Shown piece by piece: positions 19,293-29,087 of a stretch of DNA of 61,545 bases; the stretch's first letter is position 1, and each line of letters opens with the position of its first letter. The DNA is from Nocardioides sp. Root122. Its GTDB lineage: Bacteria > Actinomycetota > Actinomycetes > Propionibacteriales > Nocardioidaceae. The position numbers were made by a program, and so were the translations under genes. Location: positions 1-61,545 of the forward strand of contig NZ_LMDE01000004.1 in NCBI RefSeq assembly GCF_001425025.1, in the 5' to 3' direction. Under the pieces are notes generated by a model. It was given only the letters and a program-made list of their open reading frames with translations, did no database searches and was not told where the DNA came from.

Positions 19293-20464
19293 CGGGCAAC
19301 AGCCCCCGTCTCGAAGCGGACGGCATAGACGTGCGCCATGTCGAGGACGGTACCGGGCTCGAGGACGTACGCGTCGCCCGGGCGCATCCGCTGGGGCTCG
19401 CGACCGGGTGGGGCGATGGTCGTGCCGCCGCGACTGTCGAGGTCACGGGCCACGACGTCCCACCCGTCGAGCTCGACCTGCAGGTGGCGTCGCGACACGA
19501 AGGAGTGGTCCTTCGGGAGGTGCACGAGGTGCGGCCAGTCGGTGCTGCCCTCCGCAGGCGCGGGCTTGCGGCCGAGGACCACTCCGCGGTCCAGCGGCAC
19601 CACCTCACCCGTGGGCAGGCGCAGGCCGCCGAGGGCGGGACGCTCGACGCGCCGCGGCTCCTGCGGTGCGACGCGCTGGTGGCAGACCCGGCACTGCGGG
19701 GAGACGGGCGGGGTGAGGTGGCCCAGGGGGCAGCTGACCGCCAGGACCGTCGGCACGCTGGCCTGGGCCAGGTGCGCGGGCCGGTGGCTGGTGGCGCCGT
19801 CGTGGTCGTCGGCGGAGGAGCTGTGCGGCTCGGAGGGCTGGCGGATGGTGGTGTGGGTGCCCTCCTCGATCCGCGCGACCATGAGCGGATCCGGCTCGGA
19901 CGTGTCCGGAAGTGCCCCGGTGTCCTCGGCGGGCCGCAGCACGCGGGTGCGCGGCGGCGGGCCGTCGGGGCCCTTGGCGGCGAGGATGTCGGCCGGGATC
20001 CCGTCGATGAGCGCGCCGGAGGGGGATGGCGCCTCGACCTCCTGGGCGTGCGCGACCGGGGCCGTGCGGACCGAGAGCGGCTGCAGCTCGACCCGGTCGG
20101 CGCCGACGACACCGCCGACGAGGCGGCGCGTGGACGGAAGGCGCCCGGGGTCGCCGCCACCGTCGAGGCTGAGCACCCGGGACGGACCGGCGAGGCGGAC
20201 GTGGCCGGTGCCACGTGACAGCGTCGAGGAGGCGCCGGAGGTGAAGTCGGCGATTGCGAGGGCAGGCGGGTCGCCGTCGAAGTGCTTCTCCACGATGGCC
20301 ATCACCCGTTCGACGACGGGTGAGCCGGACGGTGCGGTCATCGACAGGACGTCCCAGATGTCCTGGACGACCTGCTCGTCACCGGGGTCGGTCAGCAGCA
20401 CCCAGTGGGCGCCACTGCCGAGAAGCACGCCGTCCCCTGCGGCGTACCTCGCTTCCACGATCAA
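19289..20464 (-). CDS. FHA-domain protein with zinc-ribbon-like motif
   Basis: The 391-residue cytoplasmic protein has three parts. Residues 1-130 form an uncharacterised N-terminal domain. A disordered acidic/proline-rich linker follows. C-terminal to it are a small metal-binding motif (C245-x3-H249 and C258-x2-C261) and an FHA domain (about 285-385) with LGRK, SRRH and DSRGGT. FHA domains bind phosphothreonine, so the co-transcribed kinase is the natural partner. The N-terminal residues resemble a domain that often sits in such kinase clusters, but I cannot name it. Confidence 0.85.
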   Translation of the reverse strand: MIVEARYAAGDGVLLGSGAHWVLLTDPGDEQVVQDIWDVLSMTAPSGSPVVERVMAIVEKHFDGDPPALAIADFTSGASSTLSRGTGHVRLAGPSRVLSLDGGGDPGRLPSTRRLVGGVVGADRVELQPLSVRTAPVAHAQEVEAPSPSGALIDGIPADILAAKGPDGPPPRTRVLRPAEDTGALPDTSEPDPLMVARIEEGTHTTIRQPSEPHSSSADDHDGATSHRPAHLAQASVPTVLAVSCPLGHLTPPVSPQCRVCHQRVAPQEPRRVERPALGGLRLPTGEVVPLDRGVVLGRKPAPAEGSTDWPHLVHLPKDHSFVSRRHLQVELDGWDVVARDLDSRGGTTIAPPGREPQRMRPGDAYVLEPGTVLDMAHVYAVRFETGAVAR

Positions 20465-20537
20465 CGTCGGCTCCCCTCGTCCACGCCCACTCGTCCATCA
20501 TCACCCATCACGGCGTCGCGACGCACGCCGTCCCGAC

Positions 20538-20567
20538 TTGTCCGAACCTTGACCCGATACATACCCT
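20538..20567 (+). promoter_or_regulatory. Candidate promoter of the surface-protein operon
   Basis: TTGTCC (20538-20543) and TACCCT (20562-20567) are 18 bp apart, an acceptable -35/-10 pair, and lie 54 nt before the GTG of the giant gene. The 156-nt divergent gap to the FHA gene must also hold a minus-strand promoter, which I could not pin down. Confidence 0.35.
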
Positions 20568-20620
20568 CCTGCTGGGTGACTGCGGCGGGCGCACTCATTC
20601 GTGGGCCAAGGGGGGCTGGC

Positions 20621-23600
20621 GTGACACGGACGTCGTTCGTGCGTCGACACCGCGCGGGCATCGCATCAGGTGCCGCGCTGGCCGTCGCCGCGTCCGCCCT
20701 CGTCGCCTACGCGATCACGGCCGACGGCTACAAGGCGCACGAGGCCGACCTCAACGACGGTGGCGTGTGGGTCGTCAACGGCGCCAAGGGCTGGTCGGGC
20801 CGGATGAACAAGCCGATCAACCAGCTCGACGGCGTGGTCCCGACCCAGGACGGCAAGGCCCGCCTCGACGTCGTCCAGGACGGCGCCGCAGTGGTGACCC
20901 TCAACCTCGACGCCAGCCGCGGTCAGGCGATCGAGACCACGCGGCTGGAGTCCCAGGACGGCGGCTCGGCCGCGGTCCCGAGCATCGGCCACGTCGCCAT
21001 GGGTGGCGGCACCCTCGCCAGCGTCGACGCCGAGACCGGTGAGGTCTGGGCGGTCCGCTACGACGAGCAGGTCGGGCGGCCCGTGATGAGCGCGGTCGAC
21101 CGCCAGGCCGACCCGGTCGCGAAGGCCGGCAAGGACGCGGCGCTCGCCGTGGCGCAGGACGGCACGGTCGTCGTCACGTCGGCCGACGAGGGCACGGTCA
21201 CCACGATGGCCCCGAAGGGTGCCGCGCTCGGCAAGCCCGAGTCGCGTGACCTGCCCCGGGACGCCGGTCAGGTCAGCGCGGTCACCACCGTCGGCGACCG
21301 CGTCGTCACGCTCGACGCCCGCGCCGGCGTGGTCCGGGTGCTCGACGGCGCGACCGTCGCGGTCCCGCCGGACAGCGAGCTCCAGCAGCCCGGCCCCGAC
21401 GCCGACGCCGTGCTGGTGGGTGCGCCCGACGGCCTCCTCAGCATCGACCTCGGGTCCGGCGACGTGACCACGGTGTCGTCGCGGTCCGGCACGGCCGTCG
21501 CCCCGGTGCGTCTCGGCGCCTGCGTCTTCGGCGCCTGGTCCGGCGGCCAGGGCGCGGTGACCGTGCAGTGCGGGTCGGAGATCGTCACCGACGAGGCGCT
21601 GGGCGGCGACGCGACGCGCCTGGCCTTCCGCGTGAACCGCGGCGAGATCGTCCTCAACGACGCCGTCAGCGGCACCGTGTGGGACGTGCAGCAGGAGCAC
21701 CCGGTCAAGATCGACAATTGGGAGGCCTTCACCTCGAAGAAGAAGGACGACGAGGAGGAGGACAAGGACGAGAACGAGAGCCAGGCCGACAAGCGACCGC
21801 CGCAGGCCAAGCCCGACTCCTACGGCGTGCGTGCCGGCCGCACCACGGTCCTCCACCCGCTCGACAACGACTCCGCGCCCGACGGCCGCCTGCTCAGCAT
21901 CGTCGACGTCGACCAGCCCACCGGGGGAGCGCGGGTCGAGATCAGCCCCGACGGCCAGACCCTCGTCCTGCAGATGCCCGACGACGGCCGCGCGGCGAGC
22001 TTCCAGTACTTCATCGACGACGGCCGCGACGGCCTCTCCGCCCACGCCGCGGTCACCGTCGACGTGCGCGCTCCCGGTGCGAACGAGGCGCCCACGCTGC
22101 GCGCGGGCTACCGCAAGCCGACCTACAAGGTGCCGCACGGCGGCGCGCTCGACGTCCCCGTGCTCGCCGACTGGCGCGACGACGCCGACGGCGACACCCT
22201 CCTCCTCGACTCCGCGCAGGCCGTCGGTGGGGAGGAGACCGGAGCGGTCGCCCGCACCACCGCCGACGGCAGGATCCGCTTCAGCGCCCCGACCGCGAAG
22301 GCCGACGGGCAGCAGCTGGTGCGGGTCGAGTTCGCCGTCACCGACGGCAACTCGGCTGCCGTCAAGCGCTCCATGACGTTCCAGGTCCAGGCGCCGCTGG
22401 ACCAGAACTCCTTCCCGCCGACCGCCGAGCCCGACGTGGTGCGCGGCGAGGCCGGCAAGCCGATCAAGATCCGTCCGCTGCTCAACGACCTGCCGGGTTC
22501 CGACCCGGCGACCCCCAACGCCGAGCTCAGCCTGGGCGGCAAGGTCCCGCAGCAGCCGGGCGCCACGATCGTCTCCGACCTGGACGCTGGGACGCTGACG
22601 TTCACCGCAGACCGTCCCGGCACCTACTTCCTCAACTACGACGCCGGCTACGGCAACGCCGACCTCGACCAGGGCACGATCCGCGTCGACGTGAAGCCGC
22701 GACCGAAGCGGTCCGCGGACCCCATCGCGATGCCTGACACGCTGACCGTCTACGGCCAGGCCCCCGGCGTCGTCGACGTGCTCGCCAACGACCTCGATCC
22801 CGCGGGCGGCCTCCTCGTCGTCACGCGCGCCTCGGCAGACCGCGCCGGCCAGCTCGACGTCGCCATCATCGACGGCCGCTGGCTGCGCATCTCGGCGGTC
22901 CAGCCCGAGCTCAGGCCCATCACCCAGACCGTGTCCTACACCATCAGCAACGGTCCGAGCGCCGGCGTGCAGGGCGAGGTGGTGGTCACCCAGCGGCCCG
23001 CGCCCGCGGACAACACGCCCATCACCGTGGCCGACAAGGTCGTCGTACGGGCCGGCACCGCGGTGTCCGCCCCGGTGCTCGACAACGACGTCTCGCCGTC
23101 GGGTGACCGGCTGACCCTGGTGAGCGACCTCGTCGCGGCGGAGGTCCCCGGCGAGCTCGACGTGGTGGCGCCGATCGACGTCACCGGCGACGTCGGCAAG
23201 GCCTTCGTGTCGGGCCGGATGGTCCGCTACGTCGCGCCCGACCGGATCGCCGAGCGCGACACCTTCACGGTCCGCTACGTCGCGCAGAACCTCGACGGCA
23301 AGCGCGCCCTCGGTCGTCTGCTCGTGACGATCGTGCCCGCCGACGACCCCAACGACCCACCGGAGCCGCCCACGCTGGAGGGCCGCGTCGTCTCCGGCGA
23401 CAAGGTCAAGATCCGCGTCCCGTCCGTCGGCGTCGACCGCAACGGCGACCCGGTGACGGTCACCGGCATCACGGCCGCACCACGGCTGGGCCGCATCGTC
23501 TCCTTCGGCGGCAACTTCCTGGAGTACCAGGCCTACCCGCGCACCGTCGGCACCGACGAGTTCAGCTACGCGGTGGTCGACTCCCAGGGCGCCTTCGCGA

Positions 23601-26600
23601 CCGGCACCGTGCGCGTCGCGGTCGTCGGGCTCAGCCAGCCCCAGCCCCCGCTCGCCGTCGAGGACCGCCTCACCGTCGAGCCCGGGCGCACCGCGACGTT
23701 CGACCCGCTCGCCAACGACTTCGTCGCCCCTGGCGACGTCGTCGACGTGAACCTGCTCAGCGCGCCCGAGGGCGTCAGGCTCGACCCCAAGACCAACCTG
23801 GTGAGCGTGCGGGCGCCCGGCGACCTCGCGGCTCCGCCCGTCGTGATCCGCTACAGCATCACCAACGGGCTGAGCGAGTCACGGGCGACGATGACGCTCG
23901 AGACGGCCGACGACTACAACAACCCGCCGATCGTCTACGACGCGTTCGGTCGCGCCGGCGACAGCGGCAGCGTGGTGGTCGACGTGCTGGAGGGCGCCTA
24001 CGACCCCGACGGCCCGGCGCAGGACATCGAGGTCGTCAGCGTCGGCGGCAGCGCCAGGGTCCTCGACGGTGTCGAGGTGCGCGCCGACCGCGGTGCGGCG
24101 CCCCAGGTCCTGCCGTTCCAGGTGCGCGACGGGGACGGGGCGGCCGCAGCCGCCTCGGTCTACATCCCCCCGACCGGCACCGGCCTGCCGTCGGTGCTCC
24201 CGGACGCGCTGATCGAGCTCGACCCCGGCGAGACCGCGAGCGGCAGGATCACCGACTACATCGAGGCGCCCGAGGGGGCCGACGTGCGTCTCGCGTCCGG
24301 CCGGCGCTCCTACGACGCCACGCCGACCGCGCTGACCGCGGGCCCGGACGGCGACAACCGCTTCTCCCTGACGGCACCCGCGTCCTTCCGCGGCCCGGGC
24401 GCGCTGCTCGTCGAGGTCACCACCGCGACCGACGAGAGCGGCAACGAGGACACCACCACCACCGCTGACGGTGCGACCGTGGTGCTCTCGATCCCGGTCT
24501 ACGTCGGCGACGACAAGCCGTCCCTGGAGTGCCCATCGACGGTGCTGCCGATGTCGGCAGGCCAGCGCCTGGCCCTCGACATCGCCACCTTCTGCACGGT
24601 CTACACCGACGACCCGCGCGACGCCGCCGGCCTCAGCTTCGCCGCCGAGTGGAGCGAGCCGCTCGAGGGTCTCGACGTGGGCAGCCCGGACGGCTCGGTC
24701 GTGGCCGTGACCGCGGCCGACACCGCCACCGAGGGCGGCGAGGCGGTGCTGTCGGTGCGCGCAGGGGACAGCAACACCGAGGAGGTCCGCTTCCGGCTCG
24801 CCCAGGCACCTCCGCCCACCTTGGCGCCGATCAAGGTCGACACCATGGAGGCGGGCCAGACCCGCACCTACGACGTCGGCGACTACCTCACGGGCGGGGT
24901 GGCCGACCCCGACCCCACCATCCTCTCGGTCGACAGCACCGGGAACTCCGGTGTCCGGGCGAGCTTCGAGGGCAGCAGGCTGACCCTCACGGCCGCCAAG
25001 GACGCACGGGGCGTGCAGGCCGGCTTCCGCATCGTGGTCAGCGACATCTCCTCCGACGACCCGCCGGCATCGCGCCGCGCCGAGGGCCAGATGCAGTTCC
25101 AGGTGGTCGGCACCCCGTCGCCGCCGGGTGAGCCACGTCCCTACCGGAACTCCGACGAGGTCGGGACCGTGACGATGTCGTGGGCGCCGCCGGACGACGA
25201 CGGCGGAGCGCCGGTCCTCTACTACTGGGTGCGCGAGGAGCGGTCCGGCGACAAGCAGCGCTGCGACACCAACGAGTGCGTCTACCGCAACCTGAAGTCG
25301 GGGTCCAACTACAGCTTCCGGGCTGCGGCGGTCAACCGGGTGGGCCAGAGCGAGTGGAGCGGCCTGTCGAAGTCGGCGCAGGCCGACACGGTGCCCGGCC
25401 GCGTCCAGGACATCCGGATGACCGACCGCGGTGACGGCACGATCACGTTCGCGTGGGACAAGCCGTCGACGAAGACCTCGAAGATCCTCGACTACACCAT
25501 CACCTGGATCGGCGGGCAGGCCGTGGTGGGCGGCGAGCAGACGTCGTACACGGCGTCGGGGCTGAACAACAACGAGAAGTACGTCTTCACCGTGAAGGCG
25601 CACAACAAGACCGGCTACTCCCTCCCGCGCTCGTCGCCGGAGATGCAGCCCATCGGCACCCCGCCCGCGCCCGCGGCGCCCGTCGTGACCGACCTCGAGG
25701 CCGGCGCCAACCAGACCAACGTGCGCATCACGTGGCAGCCCGTGCTGGCAGAGGGTCCCGCACCGACCCTCTACACGGTGACCTACTCCAACGGCCAGAC
25801 CACCACGGCCGTCCCCGGGTGCCAGAGGATCGCCTCGGTGACCTGCACCCACGCGGGCGTCCCCTACGACGGCCTGATCTACACCTACCGGGTGACGGCC
25901 GCCAACATCCAGAACCGGTCGCAGCCCAGCGACGGCACCTCGATCGAGGCCGTGGGCCGTCCTGCTGCGTGGGGCGCCTTCCAGGTCTACGGCACCGGCA
26001 ACAACCAGGAGGCGGAGATCCAGTACACCGTCCCCGAGTCTCGCGGTGCCACGAGCAAGGTGGACATCCTGGTGGGCGGGCTGGTGCAGAAGTCCTTCGA
26101 CCAGCAGACCGGTCCCCACACGGAGCGCTTCCCAGTGCCCAGCAACGAGCAGCCCTACCCGGTCCAGCTCCGGGTGTGCAACGAGAACGCTCCCGCCGGC
26201 TGCACCCTCAGCGGCCAGCAGAACGTCCAGACGTTCGGCCCGCTGGGCGGCATGCTCGACGACCTCGGCGCGCCGTCGGTCAACGGCAAGTCGCTGACGT
26301 GGACCATCACGGGCAGCAGCAACGGCGACCCGGCGGTGCTCGACATCTCGATCAACGGCTCACTGGCGCAGACCGTCAACCTGACCTCCGTCGGACGCTT
26401 CTCCCAGTCGTTCACGACCTCGACGAGCAACTACGAGCAGGACGTCAGCATCTCGGTGACGCTCCGGGACACCTCACCGGGCAACCGCGGGACGGACAGC
26501 TCCTCACGCCGCGACCAGAGCGGACCGCCACCACCGCCGGCGATCACGCTGGGGCGCAAGCCCTGCAGCGACAGCACCGACAGCACGGCCGCCGCCTGCA

Positions 26601-26881
26601 CGTTCAAGGGCAACGCGGAGGGACCCCTCCTGACCGGCTGCACGAGCGCGACCTGCGGCTTCCTCGTCATCGGCACCACCGACATGAACCGCCGCTACAG
26701 CTGCAGCATCACCAACACGGTGCAGGGGGACACCTCGCGCAGCTTCGACACCAACGGGCAGCACACCACGGACGTCTACTACCGCGTCGGCATCGTCACG
26801 GTGACCTGCGACGAGACCGGCGGCAACCGTGAGGCCGGCTCGACCACCCGGGAATGGAAAGACCTTCCGGTGATCCCGTGA
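20621..26881 (+). CDS. Giant multi-domain surface protein with Ig-like and Fn3 modules
   Basis: The 2086-residue protein starts at GTG 20621 behind AAGGGGGG. One hydrophobic anchor (about residues 10-30) is followed by a propeller-like, beta-rich region to about 370, then an acidic linker (DDEEEDKDENESQADK). After it come about eleven Ig/cadherin-like modules, many opening with a P-D-x-hydrophobic stretch and a xxNDxxP element (VLDNDVSPSG, VLANDLDPAG, PLANDFVAPG). Three Fn3 modules span about 1500-1790. A Cys-rich beta domain forms the C-terminus. It is probably a long rod displayed outside the cell. It heads the operon with MoxR, DUF58 and the transglutaminase-fold protein. Its ligand is unknown. 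Confidence 0.85.
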   Translation: MTRTSFVRRHRAGIASGAALAVAASALVAYAITADGYKAHEADLNDGGVWVVNGAKGWSGRMNKPINQLDGVVPTQDGKARLDVVQDGAAVVTLNLDASRGQAIETTRLESQDGGSAAVPSIGHVAMGGGTLASVDAETGEVWAVRYDEQVGRPVMSAVDRQADPVAKAGKDAALAVAQDGTVVVTSADEGTVTTMAPKGAALGKPESRDLPRDAGQVSAVTTVGDRVVTLDARAGVVRVLDGATVAVPPDSELQQPGPDADAVLVGAPDGLLSIDLGSGDVTTVSSRSGTAVAPVRLGACVFGAWSGGQGAVTVQCGSEIVTDEALGGDATRLAFRVNRGEIVLNDAVSGTVWDVQQEHPVKIDNWEAFTSKKKDDEEEDKDENESQADKRPPQAKPDSYGVRAGRTTVLHPLDNDSAPDGRLLSIVDVDQPTGGARVEISPDGQTLVLQMPDDGRAASFQYFIDDGRDGLSAHAAVTVDVRAPGANEAPTLRAGYRKPTYKVPHGGALDVPVLADWRDDADGDTLLLDSAQAVGGEETGAVARTTADGRIRFSAPTAKADGQQLVRVEFAVTDGNSAAVKRSMTFQVQAPLDQNSFPPTAEPDVVRGEAGKPIKIRPLLNDLPGSDPATPNAELSLGGKVPQQPGATIVSDLDAGTLTFTADRPGTYFLNYDAGYGNADLDQGTIRVDVKPRPKRSADPIAMPDTLTVYGQAPGVVDVLANDLDPAGGLLVVTRASADRAGQLDVAIIDGRWLRISAVQPELRPITQTVSYTISNGPSAGVQGEVVVTQRPAPADNTPITVADKVVVRAGTAVSAPVLDNDVSPSGDRLTLVSDLVAAEVPGELDVVAPIDVTGDVGKAFVSGRMVRYVAPDRIAERDTFTVRYVAQNLDGKRALGRLLVTIVPADDPNDPPEPPTLEGRVVSGDKVKIRVPSVGVDRNGDPVTVTGITAAPRLGRIVSFGGNFLEYQAYPRTVGTDEFSYAVVDSQGAFATGTVRVAVVGLSQPQPPLAVEDRLTVEPGRTATFDPLANDFVAPGDVVDVNLLSAPEGVRLDPKTNLVSVRAPGDLAAPPVVIRYSITNGLSESRATMTLETADDYNNPPIVYDAFGRAGDSGSVVVDVLEGAYDPDGPAQDIEVVSVGGSARVLDGVEVRADRGAAPQVLPFQVRDGDGAAAAASVYIPPTGTGLPSVLPDALIELDPGETASGRITDYIEAPEGADVRLASGRRSYDATPTALTAGPDGDNRFSLTAPASFRGPGALLVEVTTATDESGNEDTTTTADGATVVLSIPVYVGDDKPSLECPSTVLPMSAGQRLALDIATFCTVYTDDPRDAAGLSFAAEWSEPLEGLDVGSPDGSVVAVTAADTATEGGEAVLSVRAGDSNTEEVRFRLAQAPPPTLAPIKVDTMEAGQTRTYDVGDYLTGGVADPDPTILSVDSTGNSGVRASFEGSRLTLTAAKDARGVQAGFRIVVSDISSDDPPASRRAEGQMQFQVVGTPSPPGEPRPYRNSDEVGTVTMSWAPPDDDGGAPVLYYWVREERSGDKQRCDTNECVYRNLKSGSNYSFRAAAVNRVGQSEWSGLSKSAQADTVPGRVQDIRMTDRGDGTITFAWDKPSTKTSKILDYTITWIGGQAVVGGEQTSYTASGLNNNEKYVFTVKAHNKTGYSLPRSSPEMQPIGTPPAPAAPVVTDLEAGANQTNVRITWQPVLAEGPAPTLYTVTYSNGQTTTAVPGCQRIASVTCTHAGVPYDGLIYTYRVTAANIQNRSQPSDGTSIEAVGRPAAWGAFQVYGTGNNQEAEIQYTVPESRGATSKVDILVGGLVQKSFDQQTGPHTERFPVPSNEQPYPVQLRVCNENAPAGCTLSGQQNVQTFGPLGGMLDDLGAPSVNGKSLTWTITGSSNGDPAVLDISINGSLAQTVNLTSVGRFSQSFTTSTSNYEQDVSISVTLRDTSPGNRGTDSSSRRDQSGPPPPPAITLGRKPCSDSTDSTAAACTFKGNAEGPLLTGCTSATCGFLVIGTTDMNRRYSCSITNTVQGDTSRSFDTNGQHTTDVYYRVGIVTVTCDETGGNREAGSTTREWKDLPVIP

Positions 26882-26930
26882 TCCTGCGATCCCGCGATCC
26901 CGGCCCCAGCGCCACCTACAGAGGAGCAGC

Positions 26931-27902
26931 ATGACGATCAGCCCCGAGCAGGCCGAGTGGTTCAAGTCCACCTTCGACCAGCTCACCGACAACATGGAGA
27001 AGGCCGTCCTCGGCAAGCGCCACGTGGTGCGGCTCGCGCTGACCTGCTTGCTCTCCGAGGGCCACATCCTGCTCGAGGACTTCCCGGGCACGGGCAAGAC
27101 GATGCTGGCGCGGGCGCTCGCCAACACCGTCCAGGGCAGCCACGCCCGCATCCAGTTCACGCCCGACCTGCTGCCCTCCGACGTCACCGGCGTGACGGTC
27201 TACGACCAGCACAAGGGCACCTTCGAGTTCCACCCCGGTCCGATCTTCCACACGATCGTGCTGGCCGACGAGATCAACCGTGCCTCGCCGAAGACCCAGT
27301 CCGCACTGCTGGAGGTCATGGAGGAGGGCCGCGTCACCGTCGACGGCGTCGCCCACCCGGTCGGCCGCCCGTTCCTCGTCATCGCCACGCAGAACCCCAT
27401 CGAGCAGGCCGGCACCTACCGCCTCCCCGAGGCGCAGCTGGACCGCTTCCTGATGAAGACCTCGGTCGGCTACCCCGACCGGCAGGCCACCGTCGAGCTG
27501 CTCAACAACGCCGCGGTCCGTGACCGCGCCGCCCTGGTCACGCCCGTGATCACCGCGGCGACCATCGCGCAGATGAGCGGCCTGGCCGACCAGGTCTACG
27601 TCGACCCGGCCGTGATCGGCTACGTCGCCGAGCTGGCCGAGGAGTCTCGCCGCCAGCCGCACGTGAAGCTCGGCCTCTCGGCCCGTGGCTGCCTGGCGTT
27701 CGTGCGCGTCGCCAAGACCTGGGCGGCCGCCGACGGGCGCGACCACGTGGTCCCCGACGACATCAAGGACCTCGCCGAGCCCGTGCTCTCGCACCGCCTG
27801 CTGCTCGACGCCGAGGCGCAGTTCAGCGGCGTGGACGTGCAGACCGTGATCTCGCGCCTGCTCGACGCCGTCGCGCCGCCGACCGACCGCGTGGGGGCCT
27901 AG
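26931..27902 (+). CDS. MoxR-family AAA+ ATPase
   Basis: MoxR ATPases act as chaperones that help assemble or activate partner complexes, usually encoded beside DUF58/VWA genes. The 323-residue product has the Walker A FPGTGKT (residues 51-57), Walker B VLADEINRAS (110-119) and sensor motif ATQNP (152-156), all intact. An AGAGGAGCAGC ribosome-binding site precedes the ATG, 49 nt after the giant gene. A 3-nt gap leads to the DUF58 gene. Confidence 0.95.
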   Translation: MTISPEQAEWFKSTFDQLTDNMEKAVLGKRHVVRLALTCLLSEGHILLEDFPGTGKTMLARALANTVQGSHARIQFTPDLLPSDVTGVTVYDQHKGTFEFHPGPIFHTIVLADEINRASPKTQSALLEVMEEGRVTVDGVAHPVGRPFLVIATQNPIEQAGTYRLPEAQLDRFLMKTSVGYPDRQATVELLNNAAVRDRAALVTPVITAATIAQMSGLADQVYVDPAVIGYVAELAEESRRQPHVKLGLSARGCLAFVRVAKTWAAADGRDHVVPDDIKDLAEPVLSHRLLLDAEAQFSGVDVQTVISRLLDAVAPPTDRVGA

Positions 27903-27905
27903 GCC

Positions 27906-29087
27906 TTGAGGCAGCGGTTGAACGATGCGCTCGAGGTGATCAAGCCGATCGGCTGGCTCGTCCTCGGGCTCGGACTGGGCGCGGCCCTGCTCGCCACGTT
28001 CACGGCATGGCGCGAGCTCGCCGTGCTCGGCACCGCATGCCTGCTCCTGCTCGTCCTCGCCGTGCCGTTCCTCCTCGGCCGCACCTCGGTCTCGGTCGAC
28101 CTGCGGCTCCAGCCCGAACGGGTCGCGGCGGGGGAGTCGGTGGCTGCCGGCGTGCTCGTCGTCAACCGTGCCGCCTCCCGCCTCGTGCCGACCACCCTCG
28201 AGGTCCCGGTCGGCTCGGCCGTCCACCGCTACGGCATCAGCTCGCTGGCGCCCGGAGCCACGCACGAGGAGTCGTTCACGATCCGCACCGAGCGGCGTGG
28301 GGTGATCGCGGTGGGGCCCGCGATGACCCGCCGCGGCGACCCGGTCGGCCTGTTCTCCCGCGACATGGTATGGACGCCCGTCCGTGAGGTGCTGGTGCGC
28401 CCGCACCTGATCCCGATGGAGTCGCTCGGTGCCGGCCTGCTGCGCGACCTCGAGGGCGTCTCGACCGACGCGGTCAGCCAGAGCGACCTCGCCTTCCACG
28501 CGCTGCGCGAGTACGTCCCCGGTGACGACCTGCGGCACATCCACTGGCGCTCCTCGGCCAAGGTGATGGCCTCGACGGGCGAGTCGGCGCTGCTCGTGCG
28601 CCAGTACCTCGACACGCGTCGCAGCCACGCGACGATCGTCGTCGACGACCAGCCCTCCGCCTGGGCGGACCCCGAGGACTTCGAGACCGCGATGGCGGTC
28701 GCCGCCTCGATCGCCGTGCGCGCGGTCCTCGACGAGTTCGACGTCTCCTTCGTGTGCGGTCGGCACGCCTCGACCGGGTCCGACGGCCACCTCGCGCTCG
28801 ACGCGGTGTGCCGCGCCGAGCTCGGCGACCGCGGCCTCGTCGAGTCCGGGCGCCAGGCAACCTCGCTGGCCCCCGACACCAGCCTGGCGTTCTTCGTCGG
28901 CGGCAGCGGCACCGAGTTCACCGACCTGCTGCGGTCGGCCGCCGCCTTCCCGCCCGAGGTCCGCCGCTTCGGGATCGTCGTCGACCCGGCGGGCACCAGC
29001 CGCGTCACCGAGACCGGTGGCCTGCCGGTGCTGCACCTGGCCGCCAAGGAGGACCTCGGCGGCCTGCTGAGGTGGAGCGTGCGATGA
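27906..29087 (+). CDS. DUF58-domain membrane protein
   Basis: The 393-residue protein starts with two close membrane helices (about residues 14-60). The DUF58 signature LREYVPGDDLRHIHWRSSAK lies near residue 200. DUF58 proteins have a VWA-like fold and are regular partners of MoxR. The start is uncertain: TTG 27906 is given, with TTG 27918 and GTG 27936 as in-frame alternatives. The end overlaps the next gene by 4 nt (ATGA). Confidence 0.92.
   Translation: MRQRLNDALEVIKPIGWLVLGLGLGAALLATFTAWRELAVLGTACLLLLVLAVPFLLGRTSVSVDLRLQPERVAAGESVAAGVLVVNRAASRLVPTTLEVPVGSAVHRYGISSLAPGATHEESFTIRTERRGVIAVGPAMTRRGDPVGLFSRDMVWTPVREVLVRPHLIPMESLGAGLLRDLEGVSTDAVSQSDLAFHALREYVPGDDLRHIHWRSSAKVMASTGESALLVRQYLDTRRSHATIVVDDQPSAWADPEDFETAMAVAASIAVRAVLDEFDVSFVCGRHASTGSDGHLALDAVCRAELGDRGLVESGRQATSLAPDTSLAFFVGGSGTEFTDLLRSAAAFPPEVRRFGIVVDPAGTSRVTETGGLPVLHLAAKEDLGGLLRWSVR

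Noticed and set aside
23879..26119. Long open frame (746 codons) on the minus strand inside the giant surface-protein gene
   Set aside because: High GC keeps antisense frames open. The translated sequence is rich in Gly, Val, Arg and His with no domain, and the plus strand carries clear Ig/Fn3 modules.
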